NCBI GenBank assembly: GCA_964523405.1
Contig: CAZGAQ010000004.1
Span: 124,001-188,000 of the forward strand
Length of the DNA: 64,000 bases
Source: CAZGAQ01 sp964523405
GTDB lineage: Bacteria > Planctomycetota > Phycisphaerae > UBA1845 > Fen-1342
Direction: 5' to 3'
Of this stretch, positions 26,903 to 35,564 are shown one piece after another. Made by a program: the position numbers and the translations under genes. Positions within the stretch are counted from its first letter, which is position 1. Every line of letters begins with the position of its first letter. The notes beneath the pieces were generated by a model. The model was given only the letters and a program-made list of their open reading frames with translations. It made no database searches and was not told where the DNA came from.

Positions 26903-27691
26903 CTAGGTGATCAGGCGGTGACGCAATTGCGGGCGGTCCGCCTGTGTCTGCACATGCTCGGGGCCGTCGACCGAGAGGCCGGCGTCGATGCCCTCGGCGC
27001 GGTACCACCGCGACCAGTCGGTTTCGCCGGGATTGTGCGGGCCGAAGGGGCGAAACAGTCTTCCGGTGATCTGCACGCGCGTGCCGAGTACCAGACCGGA
27101 GACGGGGCCATCGACGCTGACGCGGACGTGGCCACGGACGGGCATGGGCGGCGCGGTGTCGCTGGGGCGCAGCGCGTCGAGGTCGAGGATGAATTGCGTG
27201 CGGGGCTGCGGCGTGAAGACCAGGAACGGGTTGCGCTTCTGGGCCGGACGGAGGATCGGGGTCGTGACGATACGGCCGGTGACGCGGGTAAGGAGCGGTT
27301 CGGCGGCCAGAACGTGGATGACATGATCGGCGGGGCGGGCGAGCATGGCGTGGTGTCGCGTGAAGCCGACGGCGAGGGCCGCGAGGGCGAGCAGGCCCGA
27401 CAGCAGCCAGCCAGGTGGGAACTGACGGGGCAAGCGCACGGTTGGGCGTGGCAGCGCCGCCAGGCGCGGCCAGGCGAAAGCGAGGATGATCGTCGTGGCC
27501 ACGAAGGCCGGTACGAGGCGGAGCGCGGTGTGTAGTGTGGCGGCGCTGGGGCCAAGGCACTCGGCGAGGGCGATACCGGCCATGAGGCCGAGGGTGGGCG
27601 CGAGGAGCGGGATTGGCGGCGGGGCCGTGTGCAACTGCTGACGGCGCCGGCGCACAGGTGTGGGTGCGGCCCGCGTCCCCGATGTGAACAT
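26903..27691 (-). pseudogene. comEC: ComEC/Rec2 N-terminal fragment (DUF4131 domain)
   Basis: The fragment has 262 residues with N-terminal hydrophobic helices (PLLAPTLGLMAGIALAECLG; VPAFVATTIILAFAWP). The soluble OB-like DUF4131 domain follows, with ITGRLFRPFGPHNPGETDWSRW, a stretch typical of ComEC. It ends in QLRHRLIT then TAG. Translation past the TAG continues in frame as LRTRARGLLFEPYADYES and into the Competence domain, so a single base change (for example CAG to TAG) would explain the break. Joined, the product would have about 893 residues, a normal ComEC length. Confidence 0.85.
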
Positions 27692-28060
27692 GCGGGTTCA
27701 TCGTAGCAGGCGGTGGCGCGGCGGGGATCGGGTGGATGCCCGCACCGGAGGCGACAAAGTAGGGATTCAGGGATTGAGGGATTATGGGAATGCTGGGGGC
27801 ACAGTGACAGGGGGCAGGGGAAAGGGGACAGGGCGGGGCGAGGGCGAAAGGCCTTGAATGACAGCGTGGAGGCGCGTACTGTGAGAAGCGTGGGATCCAT
27901 GCGTGGCGGGGGGTCACTCCGCCCGAGACCTGGGACAATGCAACTTGTTGTCATATAGTCGGTTATGTCTGAGTCGACACTGGAACCTGTGCCCGGCGGA
28001 TGCGCTTACGGCGTTTTCCCGGCGCGTTGTGGGGCCAGGCCGTGAGACGAGGGAGAAACG
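27692..28060. other. Intergenic region between comEC and the beta-helix gene
   Basis: About 370 bases separate two divergent genes. Nothing gene-like is seen. A purine-rich stretch at about 27805-27850 (GACAGGGGGC, then GGGGAAAGGGG) reads as low complexity. The last 100 bases before 28061 are AT-richer (TTGTTGTCATATAGTC near 27950) and probably hold the promoter of the beta-helix gene, but no box pair is convincing. Confidence 0.5.
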
Positions 28061-30016
28061 ATGACAACGAAGCGATTTTGCGGGCTGGCACTCGTGGGCA
28101 TGGCGGTGCTCGGACTGTCTGCCGGCGCGCGGGCGGGGAACACGCTGCACGTGGCGACGACGGGCAGCGATGCGCAGGATGGCCTGACGTGGGAGACCGC
28201 GAAGCAGACGGTGGCGGCGGGGTTGGGCGCGGCGGCTGCCGGGGACGAAGTCTGGGTGGCGCGGGGGGTGTATGTGGAACGGATCACGCTGGTGGACGGC
28301 GTGGCGCTGTACGGGGGCTTCATCGGAAGGGAGCTGACGCTGGCGGAGCGGCCGGGGTTTCCGCGGCCGGCGGGGGATGCGAACGAGACGGTGCTGGACG
28401 GGAATCAGGGGGGGAGCGTGGTGGTCGTCACCTCGACGGCCGCGGCGACGCGCATCGACGGCTTCACGATCCGCAACGGGTTGGCGGCCAATGGCGGCGG
28501 GATCAACTGCGAATCGTCTACGGCGACGATTGTGAACAACACGATCACCGCGAATGCGGCGACGAGCGGAGGCGGGCTCTACTGCGTGACGGGATCGCCG
28601 CAAGTGTGGAACAACCGGATCACCGGGAACACGGCGAGCAGCACGGGCGGTGCGATGGCCTACTGTGGGGATTCACAGCCGAACGTAGCGGGCAACACCA
28701 TGGAAGGCAATTGGGCGGGGCAGCACGGTGGCGGGGTATACTGCGACGGCGTCGCGGGGGTGATCTGCGGCAACCTCCTTCGCGGGAATACGGCGGGCGT
28801 ACGAGGAGGCGGAGTGTTCTGCAGCGGCGGTGCGGCGACGCTTCAGGATAACTGTATTGTGGAGAATGGGGCGGCGGACGGTGGCGGAATCGCCTGTGTC
28901 GGTGCGCTCGCGGGGGCAATCACGGTCTTCAACAACTACGTTTCCGGAAACACGGGCGGCGGCATCTACGGTACGGCTTTCTCCGGCTCCGGCACGCTGA
29001 CGATCGCCAACAACACGATCTTCACGAATATCGGCGCCGGCATTACCTGCAACAACGCCGGCGCGGTCCGCATCGCTGGCAACATCATCGCGGTGAACTC
29101 CGGCGGCGGCATTCGCTGTCAGTCTTCCGGGGCAACGATTCTGAACAACATCATCAATGGCAACACCGCGTACTGCGGCGCCGGGATCTCGTGCGATGCG
29201 AATGCGCCTCTCATTGCGAACTGCCTCATCATCAGGAACACCGCTACGTCGGTGGGCGGCGGCATCTACTGCTCCGACGACGCGACGCCGATGATCGTGA
29301 ATTGCACGATCGCGGACAACACGGCGTCGAACGGCGGTGCGGTATGCAATTCGGCGCGCGCGCCGACCATCGTCAACTGCATCGTGGCGTTCAACTCGTC
29401 CGGGCTCCAGAGCACCTGTGGGACGCCGGTCCTGTCGCATAACGACGTCTTCGGAAACGCGGACTACGACTACGCCGGGATGCCGACCGGTGTGGACGAC
29501 GTGTCGGTTGACCCGCTGCTCGGCAATCCAGCCGGGGGGAATTACCACCTCGTGTTCGGCTCGCCGTGCATCGACACGGGGGATGATGCGGCGGTTCAGG
29601 TGGGGTGGGTGGACATAGATTGGGAGGCGCGGATTCAAGGTGCGCACGTGGACATCGGCTCAGACGAGTTCGCGTGGATCTACAGGATGGGTGCCTGCTG
29701 CGTCGGTGGGGTGTGCGCACTGCAATTGGAGGAGGCGTGTTTAGCTGCAGGCGGGACGTACAGAGGCATGGGGACGTTCTGTATGGTCAGCTCCTGTCCG
29801 TGCGCGGGCGACGCGAATTGTGATCATTGTGTGAATTGGCGCGACATCGATTACCTGATCGCGGCCCAGAACGACAACGACGTGCGCTGGCAACAACTAT
29901 TTGAGGGCGGCAATCCGCCGTGCCCGTTTGCGAACCTCGACACGAACACGGACGGGCGCGTGAACTGGCGCGACATTGATTCGTTCATCGCGCTGATGAA
30001 CACGACCTGTCGGTGA
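28061..30016 (+). CDS. Secreted right-handed beta-helix protein with dockerin-like tail
   Basis: The protein has 651 residues. The ATG follows GAGGGAGAAAC, the same ribosome-binding context as the propeller gene at 7881. A signal peptide ends at GARAGNTL. The body begins LHVATTGSDAQDGLTW, the usual opening of polymorphic outer-membrane-type parallel beta-helix proteins. It then repeats units such as NNTITANAATSGGGLYC and GNTASSTGGAMAYCGDS that form helix rungs. Next come the Cys-rich module GACCVGGVCALQLEEAC and the double dockerin-like loops GDANCDHCVNWRDIDYLI and LDTNTDGRVNWRDIDSFI. It shares these C-terminal modules with the proteins at 4620 and 7881. Probably a cell-surface or extracellular structural or glycan-binding protein. 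Confidence 0.88.
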   Translation: MTTKRFCGLALVGMAVLGLSAGARAGNTLHVATTGSDAQDGLTWETAKQTVAAGLGAAAAGDEVWVARGVYVERITLVDGVALYGGFIGRELTLAERPGFPRPAGDANETVLDGNQGGSVVVVTSTAAATRIDGFTIRNGLAANGGGINCESSTATIVNNTITANAATSGGGLYCVTGSPQVWNNRITGNTASSTGGAMAYCGDSQPNVAGNTMEGNWAGQHGGGVYCDGVAGVICGNLLRGNTAGVRGGGVFCSGGAATLQDNCIVENGAADGGGIACVGALAGAITVFNNYVSGNTGGGIYGTAFSGSGTLTIANNTIFTNIGAGITCNNAGAVRIAGNIIAVNSGGGIRCQSSGATILNNIINGNTAYCGAGISCDANAPLIANCLIIRNTATSVGGGIYCSDDATPMIVNCTIADNTASNGGAVCNSARAPTIVNCIVAFNSSGLQSTCGTPVLSHNDVFGNADYDYAGMPTGVDDVSVDPLLGNPAGGNYHLVFGSPCIDTGDDAAVQVGWVDIDWEARIQGAHVDIGSDEFAWIYRMGACCVGGVCALQLEEACLAAGGTYRGMGTFCMVSSCPCAGDANCDHCVNWRDIDYLIAAQNDNDVRWQQLFEGGNPPCPFANLDTNTDGRVNWRDIDSFIALMNTTCR

Positions 30017-30063
30017 GAGTCGTCAGCCCTCGGCCATCAGCCGGACGGTCCGCACAGCGGACC

Positions 30064-30549
30064 CTACTCCAGTTTGGTGGCGAGGATTTGCTTGGCGCGT
30101 TTGCGGCGGGCGAGCAGGAGCTTTTCGCGCAGCTCGGGGCGCTCGTTGGCCAGAATCGCGATCGACAGAAGCGCGGCGTTGGTGGCGCCGGCCTTGCCGA
30201 TGCCGAGCGTGCCGACGGGGATGCCGGGGGGCATCTGGACCGTGCTCAGCAGGGCATCGAGGCCGCCGAGCTCCGCGGCCAGCGGGACACCGAGGACCGG
30301 ACGCGTCGTGTGGGCCGCAACGGCGCCGGCGAGATGCGCGGCCAGGCCGGCGGCGGCGATGAAGACGCGTGTGCCGCCGTTGTCGCACTCCTGGACGTAG
30401 GCGGCGGTTTCGGCCGGGGTGCGGTGCGCCGATAAAACCCGCGCTTCGTGGGTGATGCCGAATTCGGCGAGGGTGTTGGCGGCGGCCTGCATGATGGGCC
30501 AGTCGTTTTCGCTGCCCATGAGGATGGCGACGTCGGGGTGTCCGGCCAT
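30064..30549 (-). CDS. purE: N5-carboxyaminoimidazole ribonucleotide mutase
   Basis: The protein has 161 residues, a normal length for class I PurE. It moves the carboxyl group of N5-CAIR to carbon 4 to form CAIR in de novo purine synthesis. Signatures are MGSENDWPIM at the start, the SAHRTP loop near residue 40 and FIAAAGLAAHLAG (family GAAGLAAHLPG) in the active site. The ATG at 30549 follows GAGGATC. No purK is nearby, so the partner enzyme must be elsewhere. It is convergent with the beta-helix gene. Confidence 0.95.
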   Translation of the reverse strand: MAGHPDVAILMGSENDWPIMQAAANTLAEFGITHEARVLSAHRTPAETAAYVQECDNGGTRVFIAAAGLAAHLAGAVAAHTTRPVLGVPLAAELGGLDALLSTVQMPPGIPVGTLGIGKAGATNAALLSIAILANERPELREKLLLARRKRAKQILATKLE

Positions 30550-30711
30550 GACTGATCCTCGAATAGGGTGTGCCGCAGGCCCGAAATCCGTATAATCGTA
30601 CGCTCAGTCTAGCGTGGCGGCCACGCGGGCAACAGGCGGTGCGCGGGTGACAGCCGGCGGTGTGAGCGTGCGCGGTGTGCGCGGACGGGAGGGACGCCGG
30701 CAAATGGCAGA

Positions 30712-30786
30712 GACCGACCAGAGGTCGGTCCCGCATTGTCAGGCGGACATGGCTGGCGAATGATAGAGATCGACCAGAGGTCGGTC
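30712..30786. repeat. GACCGACC palindromic repeat, copies 2 and 3
   Basis: Copies lie at 30712-30730 and 30768-30786, each followed by CC, a few bases and TTGTC or TCGTC with AGGC. The second copy has one change (GATCGACC). They point the same way and are reverse-complementary in orientation to the copy at 1852-1870. Confidence 0.7.
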
Positions 30787-30860
30787 CCCCATCGTCAGGC
30801 ACAGAGGCCTGCCCCACTCGTGTGGGACGCGGCAGGCGGACGTGGCCGGTGAAGGCGCTG

Positions 30861-30917
30861 GGCTGAAGCCGCGGACGGTTACCGGCAGGTTGAAGCGCCA
30901 GCGGCGCGGCTTCAGCC
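30861..30917. repeat. Inverted repeat with 13-bp perfect arms
   Basis: GGCTGAAGCCGCG at 30861-30873 and its exact complement at 30905-30917 could fold into a hairpin with a 31-base loop. It is in the non-coding region before the GT2 gene and lacks a T run. Confidence 0.6.
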
Positions 30918-30970
30918 GAGCCTACCCGGAAGCTAGGCGGCCTTAGCCCAGGCTGCACGAGAGCGAAGCG

Positions 30971-32011
30971 ATGAATTTGCGACCTGAAGTCTCCGTCGTG
31001 GTGCCGGTCTACCAGGAAGAGGCCAGCATTCCGACCGTGTTCCCGCACTTCATTCGGGTGCTCGCGGGGCAGCGGCGGCGGTTCGAGCTGATTGCGGTGA
31101 ACGACGGGAGTCGCGACCGGAGCGGAGCGCTGCTCGATCAGCTTGCGGCGGGCGAGCCGCGGCTGCGCGTGATTCACCTGGCGCGGAATTACGGGCAGAC
31201 GGCGGCGATGATGGCGGGATTCTGGGCGGCGCGGGCACCGATCGTGGTGCCGCTGGACGGCGACGGGCAGAACCCGCCGGAAGAGATTGAGCGGTTATGC
31301 GACGAGCTGGAACAGGGCGGATACGACCTGGTCAGCGGGTGGCGCAAGGACCGTAAGGACTCGTGGCTGCGCACGAAGATTTCTCGCGTGGCGAACGGGT
31401 TGATCGGGCGCGTAACCGGCGTGAAGCTGCACGACTACGGCTGCACGCTGAAGGCGTACAAGGCGCACATGATTCGCGACGCGCGGCTGTACGGCGAGAT
31501 GCACCGCTTTATCCCGGTGTACGCGTCGATGCACGGGGCGAAGATCAAGGAAGTCGTGGTGCAGCATCGGCCGCGCGAGGCGGGCACGAGCAAGTACGGC
31601 TACGGACGCATCGCGAAGGTGGCGGTGGACTTGATTCTGGTGCGGATGCTGCAGAAGTATCGCACGAAGCCGATGCACTTCTTCGGGCGGATCACGCAGT
31701 GGTCGTGGCTGGCGGCGCTGGCGTGCGTGATTTTCGGGATCGGGCGCGCGATTTACGCGATGGATGCATGGAAGGCGTTCTGGGGGAAGGCCCCGCTGGT
31801 GGGCGTGATTTTCTTCCTGTTGGGCTGCTTCAGCATCATGATGGGGCTGGTGGCGGAGCTCGCGATGCGAGCGGCGTTTGAATACAACTCGGGGCGGTAC
31901 TGGGAAGAGGGGCGGCGGGTGAACTTCGGTCCGGGCGGCGGGGAGTGGGACCCGCGGACGGCGGACGCGAGCGCTGTCGGGGCCTCGCCGGAGGAAAGCG
32001 TGAAGCGGTGA
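30971..32011 (+). CDS. Family 2 glycosyltransferase with C-terminal membrane helices
   Basis: The protein has 346 residues. It belongs to the DPM1/ArnC/GtrB-like group that transfers a sugar from a nucleotide donor to a polyprenyl phosphate. The N-terminal GT-A domain shows SVVVPVYQEEASI, the donor site FELIAVNDGSRDRS and the metal-binding motif VPLDGDGQNPP near residue 95. KLHDYGCTLKAYK and HRPREAGTSKYG follow, both typical of this group. Two transmembrane helices lie near the C-terminus (WLAALACVIFGIGRAIYAM and VGVIFFLLGCFSIMMGLVAE). The product would be used for lipid or polysaccharide glycosylation at the membrane. Confidence 0.9.
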   Translation: MNLRPEVSVVVPVYQEEASIPTVFPHFIRVLAGQRRRFELIAVNDGSRDRSGALLDQLAAGEPRLRVIHLARNYGQTAAMMAGFWAARAPIVVPLDGDGQNPPEEIERLCDELEQGGYDLVSGWRKDRKDSWLRTKISRVANGLIGRVTGVKLHDYGCTLKAYKAHMIRDARLYGEMHRFIPVYASMHGAKIKEVVVQHRPREAGTSKYGYGRIAKVAVDLILVRMLQKYRTKPMHFFGRITQWSWLAALACVIFGIGRAIYAMDAWKAFWGKAPLVGVIFFLLGCFSIMMGLVAELAMRAAFEYNSGRYWEEGRRVNFGPGGGEWDPRTADASAVGASPEESVKR

Positions 32012-32357
32012 GGGGGGAGCGGAAGCGGTCAGCCAGCAGCCGTCGGCTTTGCGCCGGAAAAGTCGTGGAGGCTCGGCCGCTCGGAGGCAGCCTCGCGCGA
32101 AGTACGTCCTCTGTCAGTTCGTGAGTCTGCGCGCGGTCGAGCACGGACTGGCAAGCGGTCGGGCCACCCGTTTGCTTGACCCTCGGTGGCGCGGGCCACC
32201 CGCCACCGGAAGATACCGGACCTAGCGCGGGCTCTTGACCAACAAGACGAACACCGGCTTGTTCGTTATGATGCTCGCTTGGGGGCCTGAGACCTGACCT
32301 GTGGGTCGCGGCTGGGCGTGCAGCAGAGCCGGCCGCCTTAAGAATGGAACGGCAAAC
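32012..32357. other. Intergenic region upstream of truD
   Basis: About 346 bases with no supported gene. It contains a perfect palindrome with 7-bp arms, ACGAACA at 32247-32253 and TGTTCGT at 32260-32266, directly followed by TATGAT at 32267-32272. That layout could be a promoter with an operator, though no good -35 box lies at the right distance. Repetitive GCCACCCG sequence occurs at about 32163-32210. Confidence 0.5.
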
Positions 32358-33626
32358 ATGGACGAGCTTCCGCGATTTCTCGCCGATTTGCGGCCCGCGC
32401 CCGGACTGATCAAGAGCGATTACGCCGACTTCATCGTCGAGGAAATCCCGCTCTATCCCGCGGACGGCGCGGGGACGCACACGTATTTCTTTCTCGAGAA
32501 GGCCGGGTTGAGCACGGCGCAGGCGATCCACGACATTGCGCGCGTGTTCAACGTGCGCCGCCACGAGATCGGCTTTGCGGGGCAGAAGGATTCGCGGGCG
32601 GTGACGCGGCAGTGGATGTCGCTCGAGCACATTGAGCCAGAGCGTGTCGCGGCGCTGGAGGTACCGCGGCTGCGCGTCGTCGCGGTAACGCGCCACACGA
32701 ACAAGATTCGGCTGGGACATCTGAAGGGCAATCGCTTCATCATCAAGGTGCGGCAGACGTCGCCGGAGCGGCTGGCGGAACTGCAGGATGCGCTGGTGCA
32801 GCTTGCCCAGCGCGGGGTGCCGAACTACTTCGGGCACCAGCGCTTCGGCTATCGCGGGGACACGTGGCTGGTAGGGCGCGAGATCGTGCGCGGGAACATT
32901 GATGCCGCGGTGGATAACATTCTCGGCAAGCCGACGGATGATGACTACGGCGATATCCGCAAGGCGCGCGACCTGTACCAGGCCGGGAAGTACTACCAGG
33001 CGGCGCGGGCGTGGCCGGCGGTCTTCCACACGGAGCGGCGGGCGCTGAAGTCGCTGGCCCAGGCGGGGGGGAAGAAGCGGCGCGCGTTTGCGGCCATTGA
33101 CCGGTCGACGCGGAACTTCTACGTGTCGGCGTATCAGTCGTATCTGTTCAACCGCATTGTGGCCGCACGACTGAGCACGGGGCTGGACCAGTTGCAGACG
33201 GGCGACCTGGCGTGGCTGCATGCGTCGGGGGCGGTGTTTCACGTGCAGGATGCGGCGGTGGAGCAGCCCCGCGCGACGGCCTTTGATATCAGTCCGACGG
33301 GGCCGCTGTTCGGCTATCGCATGACGCAGCCGGAGGGGGAGCCGGGGCGGCAGGAAGCGGAACTGCTCGCGACGGAAGAGCTTACGCTGGAATCGTTCCG
33401 CGCCGGGCCGCTGCGGATCAAAGGCGGGCGCCGGCCGCTACGCTTCGGGCCGCAGGAGGCGAAACTCGCGCTTGGCGCCGATGCGCGCGGCCCCTATCTT
33501 GAATTGCAGTTCGTACTGCCGCGTGGCTGCTATGCCACGGCGCTGCTTCGCGAGATGTTCAGCCTGAAACAGCCGAGCGGAGCGGACATGGACGGCGATG
33601 AGGAGACGGAGGTCGCCGAGTCCTGA
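32358..33626 (+). CDS. truD: tRNA pseudouridine(13) synthase TruD
   Basis: The protein has 422 residues; E. coli TruD has 349, so this one is somewhat long. It converts uridine 13 of certain tRNAs to pseudouridine. The conserved catalytic motif GFAGQKDSRAVTRQ gives Asp78 as the likely catalytic residue, and NYFGHQRFG is the second family signature. The start at MDELPRFLAD was chosen because family sequence begins here (FIVEEIPLY and HTYFFLEKAGLST). The gene ends 36 bases before dnaA and may be co-transcribed with it. Confidence 0.93.
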   Translation: MDELPRFLADLRPAPGLIKSDYADFIVEEIPLYPADGAGTHTYFFLEKAGLSTAQAIHDIARVFNVRRHEIGFAGQKDSRAVTRQWMSLEHIEPERVAALEVPRLRVVAVTRHTNKIRLGHLKGNRFIIKVRQTSPERLAELQDALVQLAQRGVPNYFGHQRFGYRGDTWLVGREIVRGNIDAAVDNILGKPTDDDYGDIRKARDLYQAGKYYQAARAWPAVFHTERRALKSLAQAGGKKRRAFAAIDRSTRNFYVSAYQSYLFNRIVAARLSTGLDQLQTGDLAWLHASGAVFHVQDAAVEQPRATAFDISPTGPLFGYRMTQPEGEPGRQEAELLATEELTLESFRAGPLRIKGGRRPLRFGPQEAKLALGADARGPYLELQFVLPRGCYATALLREMFSLKQPSGADMDGDEETEVAES

Positions 33627-33662
33627 GGGTGGCGGTACGACGGGCGACAGTTGGGCGTATTG

Positions 33663-34979
33663 ATGGCCGAGACTATCCTGGACTGGGACCGTCTCATGGA
33701 GACGGTGCGGGCTGACGAGCCGGAGCTCTATCGAGCCTGGTTCGGGTCATTGCGCGCGACCCAGCCGCGGGGCGGGGAGTTGGCCATCACGGTGGACGAT
33801 CCTTCCCAGGCGCGCTATCTGCGGGACCATTGTCGGCAGGCGTTCGCGCGCGCAGCGATGAAAGTGAGTGGGCATCTGTTGACGGTGGAGTTTCCACCGG
33901 GGGCCGAGCACCCGCTTGAGCCGCTGGCGAACTCGCACCCTCCGGCGCTCACCGAGATGCCGCTAAACCCAGACTATACGTTCGACCAGTTCGTGGTGGG
34001 TGCGTCGAACCGGCTGGCGCATGCGGCGTGCGGGGCGGCATGCAACCAGCTTGGGACGTTGTACAACCCGCTGTTTCTGCACGGGGCCTCGGGGCTGGGC
34101 AAGACGCACCTGTTGCAGGCGACCTGCGCCCAGGTGCTGCGCACAAAGCCTGATATGCGCGTTACTTACGTGACGTGCGAAACGTTTGTGAACGACTTTG
34201 TCCGGGCGATCGCCTCGGGGCAGTGGCAGCCGTTTCGCGAGTGTGCGCGGCGGGCGGACCTGTTGGTGATTGACGATGTGCAGTTCCTGGCGAATCGCGA
34301 GTCGAGCCAGGAGGAGCTGTTCCACACGTTCAACGCTTTGTACCAGGGTCGCAAGCAGATCATTTTGTCGGCCGACTCGGCGCCGAGCGACATTCCGACG
34401 CTGGAGGATCGGCTGGTCAGCCGGTTCAACTGGGGGCTCGTGGTACAGATTGACACGCCGACGCGCGAGACGCGGCAGGCGATTCTGCACAAGAAGGCGC
34501 GGCTGCGCGGGGTGGAAGTTCCGGACGAGGTGATTGACTACATTGCCGAGCATGTGGATGCGAACGTGCGGATGCTGGAGGGGACGCTGACGAAGTTGAT
34601 CACGGAGTCTCAACTGGGCGGCAAGCCGCTGAATGTGCAGACCGCGCGGGAGATTCTGTCCACATACGGGAACCATAATCAGAAACCTCTGCAGATCAGC
34701 GAGATCCTGGAGGCGGTGTCGAAGCACTACGGCATTCGGCTACAGGAGCTGCTGGGCCGGAAACGGACGCGCTCGATCAGCCATCCGCGGCAGATCGCGA
34801 TGTACCTGGCACGGAAACTGACACCGCTGAGCCTGGAAGAGATTGGGATGCACTTCGGCGGGCGGGACCATTCGACGGTTCTGCACGCGGAGCGGTCCGT
34901 GGAGAGCGAGCGGGCGGGGGATCATGAGCTGGCGCAGTCCTTGGCGCAGCTCACCAGCCGACTTTTGACACGCGGTTGA
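33663..34979 (+). CDS. dnaA: Chromosomal replication initiator protein DnaA
   Basis: The protein has 438 residues, a normal length. It binds DnaA boxes at the origin and opens the DNA with ATP. Domain I is at residues 1-75 and there is only a short linker. Domain III is AAA+ with Walker A GASGLGKT (141-148) and Walker B LVIDDVQF (201-208). Domain IV carries the DNA-binding helix-turn-helix and the DnaA signature GGRDHSTVLHAE. The start is MAETILDW at 33663. The order dnaA, dnaN, dciA-like, gyrB downstream marks the usual origin neighbourhood. Confidence 0.97.
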   Translation: MAETILDWDRLMETVRADEPELYRAWFGSLRATQPRGGELAITVDDPSQARYLRDHCRQAFARAAMKVSGHLLTVEFPPGAEHPLEPLANSHPPALTEMPLNPDYTFDQFVVGASNRLAHAACGAACNQLGTLYNPLFLHGASGLGKTHLLQATCAQVLRTKPDMRVTYVTCETFVNDFVRAIASGQWQPFRECARRADLLVIDDVQFLANRESSQEELFHTFNALYQGRKQIILSADSAPSDIPTLEDRLVSRFNWGLVVQIDTPTRETRQAILHKKARLRGVEVPDEVIDYIAEHVDANVRMLEGTLTKLITESQLGGKPLNVQTAREILSTYGNHNQKPLQISEILEAVSKHYGIRLQELLGRKRTRSISHPRQIAMYLARKLTPLSLEEIGMHFGGRDHSTVLHAERSVESERAGDHELAQSLAQLTSRLLTRG

Positions 34980-35564
34980 CAGTGTGATGACCGTCAGGCC
35001 GGCGGGGGTGACATCCTTGTCGAGGATCAGGGTTTTGTGGGGTGGGCGCAATCGATTCCGGTCTTGGTGCGAGGTCAAGAGGGTGGGGAATGTCGCGAAG
35101 ATGACGGCGGGTTGTCGGATGGATTGTGGATGCAAGTAATTGGGCGCAAAGTACTTATATGTACTGCGATGGCATAGCGACAGAGCTGACAGGGCTGACT
35201 TCTATGTCGATGAGCTTTTCTATCTCTGTCCCATGAAGACCACAGGGGGGTCATGTTGGTCGGTGCTTGGGGATTGCGTGGCGCGGAACAAGTTACGGTC
35301 GGCGAAAGTCGCCGTTCATGTCCGTTCGGGGCAGGCGGAGGCTTGCTGCCTCAAGCTGACCGCTCTTGCGGGGGGCTGGGTGTGGGGCGGCCAGACCCCG
35401 ATCTTTACCAGAGGTAGTAGCGTGGGAGTTCGGTTTGCGTTAAATATAGTGGTCCGGGACGTCGTGCGGGTGCGCGGCATTGCCGGCTGGGCGGCCAGGG
35501 ATGACCGCCCTAGCGGCGTGCGCCGGGCGCTACCCCCCCCACAGTTGAGCAAACGGATGGTCCT
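34980..35564. other. dnaA-dnaN intergenic region, candidate replication origin
   Basis: A gene-free gap of 585 bases between dnaA and dnaN. Part of it (about 35131-35240) is clearly richer in A and T than the surrounding DNA. It includes an AGTAC-TTATAT-GTACT inverted repeat near 35150 and a TGTGGATGC at 35125-35133, which matches the reverse complement of the DnaA box TTATCCACA at seven of nine positions. No cluster of perfect boxes is seen. An open frame through this gap looks non-coding. A TAAATA at 35441 may be part of the dnaN promoter. Confidence 0.5.

Larger units (their letters stand above)
30550..30970. other. Repeat-rich intergenic region between purE and the GT2 gene
   Basis: About 420 bases between divergent genes with no supported gene. 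It holds two copies of the GACCGACC palindrome (30712-30730 and 30768-30786) and a perfect 13-bp inverted repeat (30861-30873 and 30905-30917). A CTTAGCCCAG motif at 30942 also occurs near 1957. Confidence 0.7.

Noticed and set aside
25053..27938. A 961-residue frame covering comEC on the same strand but in another phase, which bridges the TAG
   Set aside because: Arg/Pro/Ala-rich without any domain; the ComEC motifs are in the other frame, so it does not rescue the stop.
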